Below, piece by piece: positions 8,736 to 10,123 of a DNA stretch of 10,123 nucleotides; the stretch's first letter is position 1; every line of letters starts with the position of its first letter. The DNA comes from Hamiltosporidium magnivora (Eukaryota; Microsporidia; Dubosqiidae): the NCBI GenBank assembly GCA_004325065.1, contig PITI01000632.1, positions 1 through 10,123 of the forward strand, in the 5' to 3' direction. The notes below the pieces were generated by a model. The model searched no databases. It was not told the DNA's origin and saw nothing but the letters and a program-made list of their open reading frames with translations. The position numbers were made by a program, and so were the translations under genes.

Positions 8736-10123
8736 AATATTTCCTGAAGTTATCTTATAAAAGATTATATCAACAAAAACTTTATGATCATTACCAAAAT
8801 CCTTGGTTGCTTGATTAATAAAGAAAAAAAGTCTTTTCTTGTATTTTAGTAATCAATTAATCTGGTTTTATTAAATTTTTTAATAAAAAAAAATATATCA
8901 GGTAAACTATTCTAAATTACATAACCAGCCTTTATTTTAGTGTTAAATTTATTCTCTCATACTCATTTTAATTTTTTTTGGCGCAAGCCGTTTCCTTCGA
9001 GTTATAGATTTAAAATTATATTTATTGAGTAAAAATAAATTTAGAATTTAAAAAACTTCATACTAACGCGTGGTCTAATTATAACTACTGCATTAATTAT
9101 AAACTACATTATTGATGTAAAAAAAACCAAAAGGGAAAATTTGTATACAAAGGAGCAGGATATTGGTAGCACCTGATATGATTAAATATTACATTGGATC
9201 GGTGTAGTAAATTATCACCTATTTTTTGCTGAAAATACACTTTAATGTTTTTTTTAGGGATATTAGAAAGATTTAAAATAAGTTTTAACCGCGCATATAT
9301 CTTAATATTGTTTATATACCATTTTTGTTAATTTTTTGCTTTAAAAAAGATAAGTCGGTTCATATTTAGTTATGATCACAACATGAAAAATTAAAATTTA
9401 TAAGTGTAATTTTATATTGTAGTTTTATATTTTATTTTTTGTAATTTTGTTTAGATTTTTTTGTTTTTAAATTAAATTAATGAATACTGATAAACACAAA
9501 TTAATTGTATTTTTTCTAATTGTCTAAAAAAAGTGATCTAATGTTTTATTCTTCACTAAATAAATTTTAAAAAATATTATATATGTCTAAAATTCGGATT
9601 TCGGAAGTTACTAAGTTAGAAAAATGGAAGCTGCATTGTTACATTTTGAAGGTCGGCCTATTTTTTTTAATATATTTTATATGCTAAATATAAATAAGCG
9701 ATAGCCCTTCTAGTATATTAAAATATATTTTTCTACGCAATTCAATTTATAAGCCTTATGTTTTCTTATTTGAGATATATACTAAACTTTAATTCGCCAT
9801 ATAATTGTATCGATTTTGGCATCAAATTTTTTAATTTAATTTCAAAAAAAAATCCAAGTTGATCGAAAAAAACATTGAATTAAAAGTTGATTATAAAAAC
9901 AATTAACAATATATTGCAATTTTTGAAGTTTTAATTAGAATAATTGAATGAATCTGATAAAAAAAATTCCTCATTAGGTTTCAAATTAATAAGGCCTATG
10001 GTGTATTCATTTAGATTTTTAATTGATAAAAAAGAATTTTGATATCAATCGAAATTTATTAACAGAAATATTTGATCCATACATGATTTTTAATGTATTT
10101 GCCACTATTATAAGTGCAGCCAC
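8736..10123. other. A+T-rich gene-free stretch to the window end
   Basis: No supported gene is present. A 34-residue ATG frame at 9583-9687 (+), starting MSKIRISEVTKLEKWKLHCY, is the most protein-like piece. It has no recognisable domain or flanking signal, so it is not called. T-rich low-complexity sequence lies around 9410-9475. Confidence 0.5.

Overview
This is an extremely A+T-rich stretch of what looks like eukaryotic, gene-poor DNA with no intact protein-coding gene in it. Homopolymer runs of A and T are everywhere. The longest real open frames are under about 90 codons, and I see no tRNA, rRNA, CRISPR, operon or bacterial gene signals. The left half (about 1-5800) holds the remains of at least two, probably four, decayed reading frames. 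The right half (about 5850-10123) is almost featureless. The best organism guess is a microsporidian of the Nosema/Vairimorpha kind, because of the base composition and because the one recognisable element belongs to an integrase family that I recall as common in microsporidia and arthropods. An arthropod or another A+T-rich eukaryote is not excluded.

Layout. 1-1205 (+): a heavily frameshifted and stop-broken gene whose 5' end lies outside the window. It is rich in Tyr, Asp, Glu, Phe, Ile and Lys, and I do not recognise it. 1206-2066: no gene. 2067-2514 (+): weak traces of coding sequence in three frames, with an acidic segment and a stretch that only faintly resembles a retroelement gag. 2884-4627 (-): the main discovery, an essentially full-length but dead retroviral-type DDE integrase of the KRBA2/SCAND3-like (gypsy/Ginger-type) class. 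Its domain order can be followed from an N-terminal leader through the zinc-binding domain, catalytic core and basic C-terminal region to a terminal cysteine cluster. 4947-5795 (-): a stop-poor frame upstream of the integrase, unrecognised. 5823-5852: an (ATTTT)6 microsatellite. 8421-8639 (-): a weak stop-poor frame. 8683-8735: two perfect 14-bp palindromes with the same core, centred exactly 25 bp apart and linked to a 9-bp direct repeat.

How it fits together. The window reads as a graveyard: transposon-derived and host-derived genes that lost function long enough ago to gather stops and indels, many of the indels at homopolymers, while their protein signatures can still be read. No working pathway or operon can be claimed. 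The two most informative objects are the integrase relic, whose D-D-(35)-E spacing survives even though the flanking frame does not, and the twin palindromes, whose symmetry is unusual for otherwise unstructured A+T-rich DNA.
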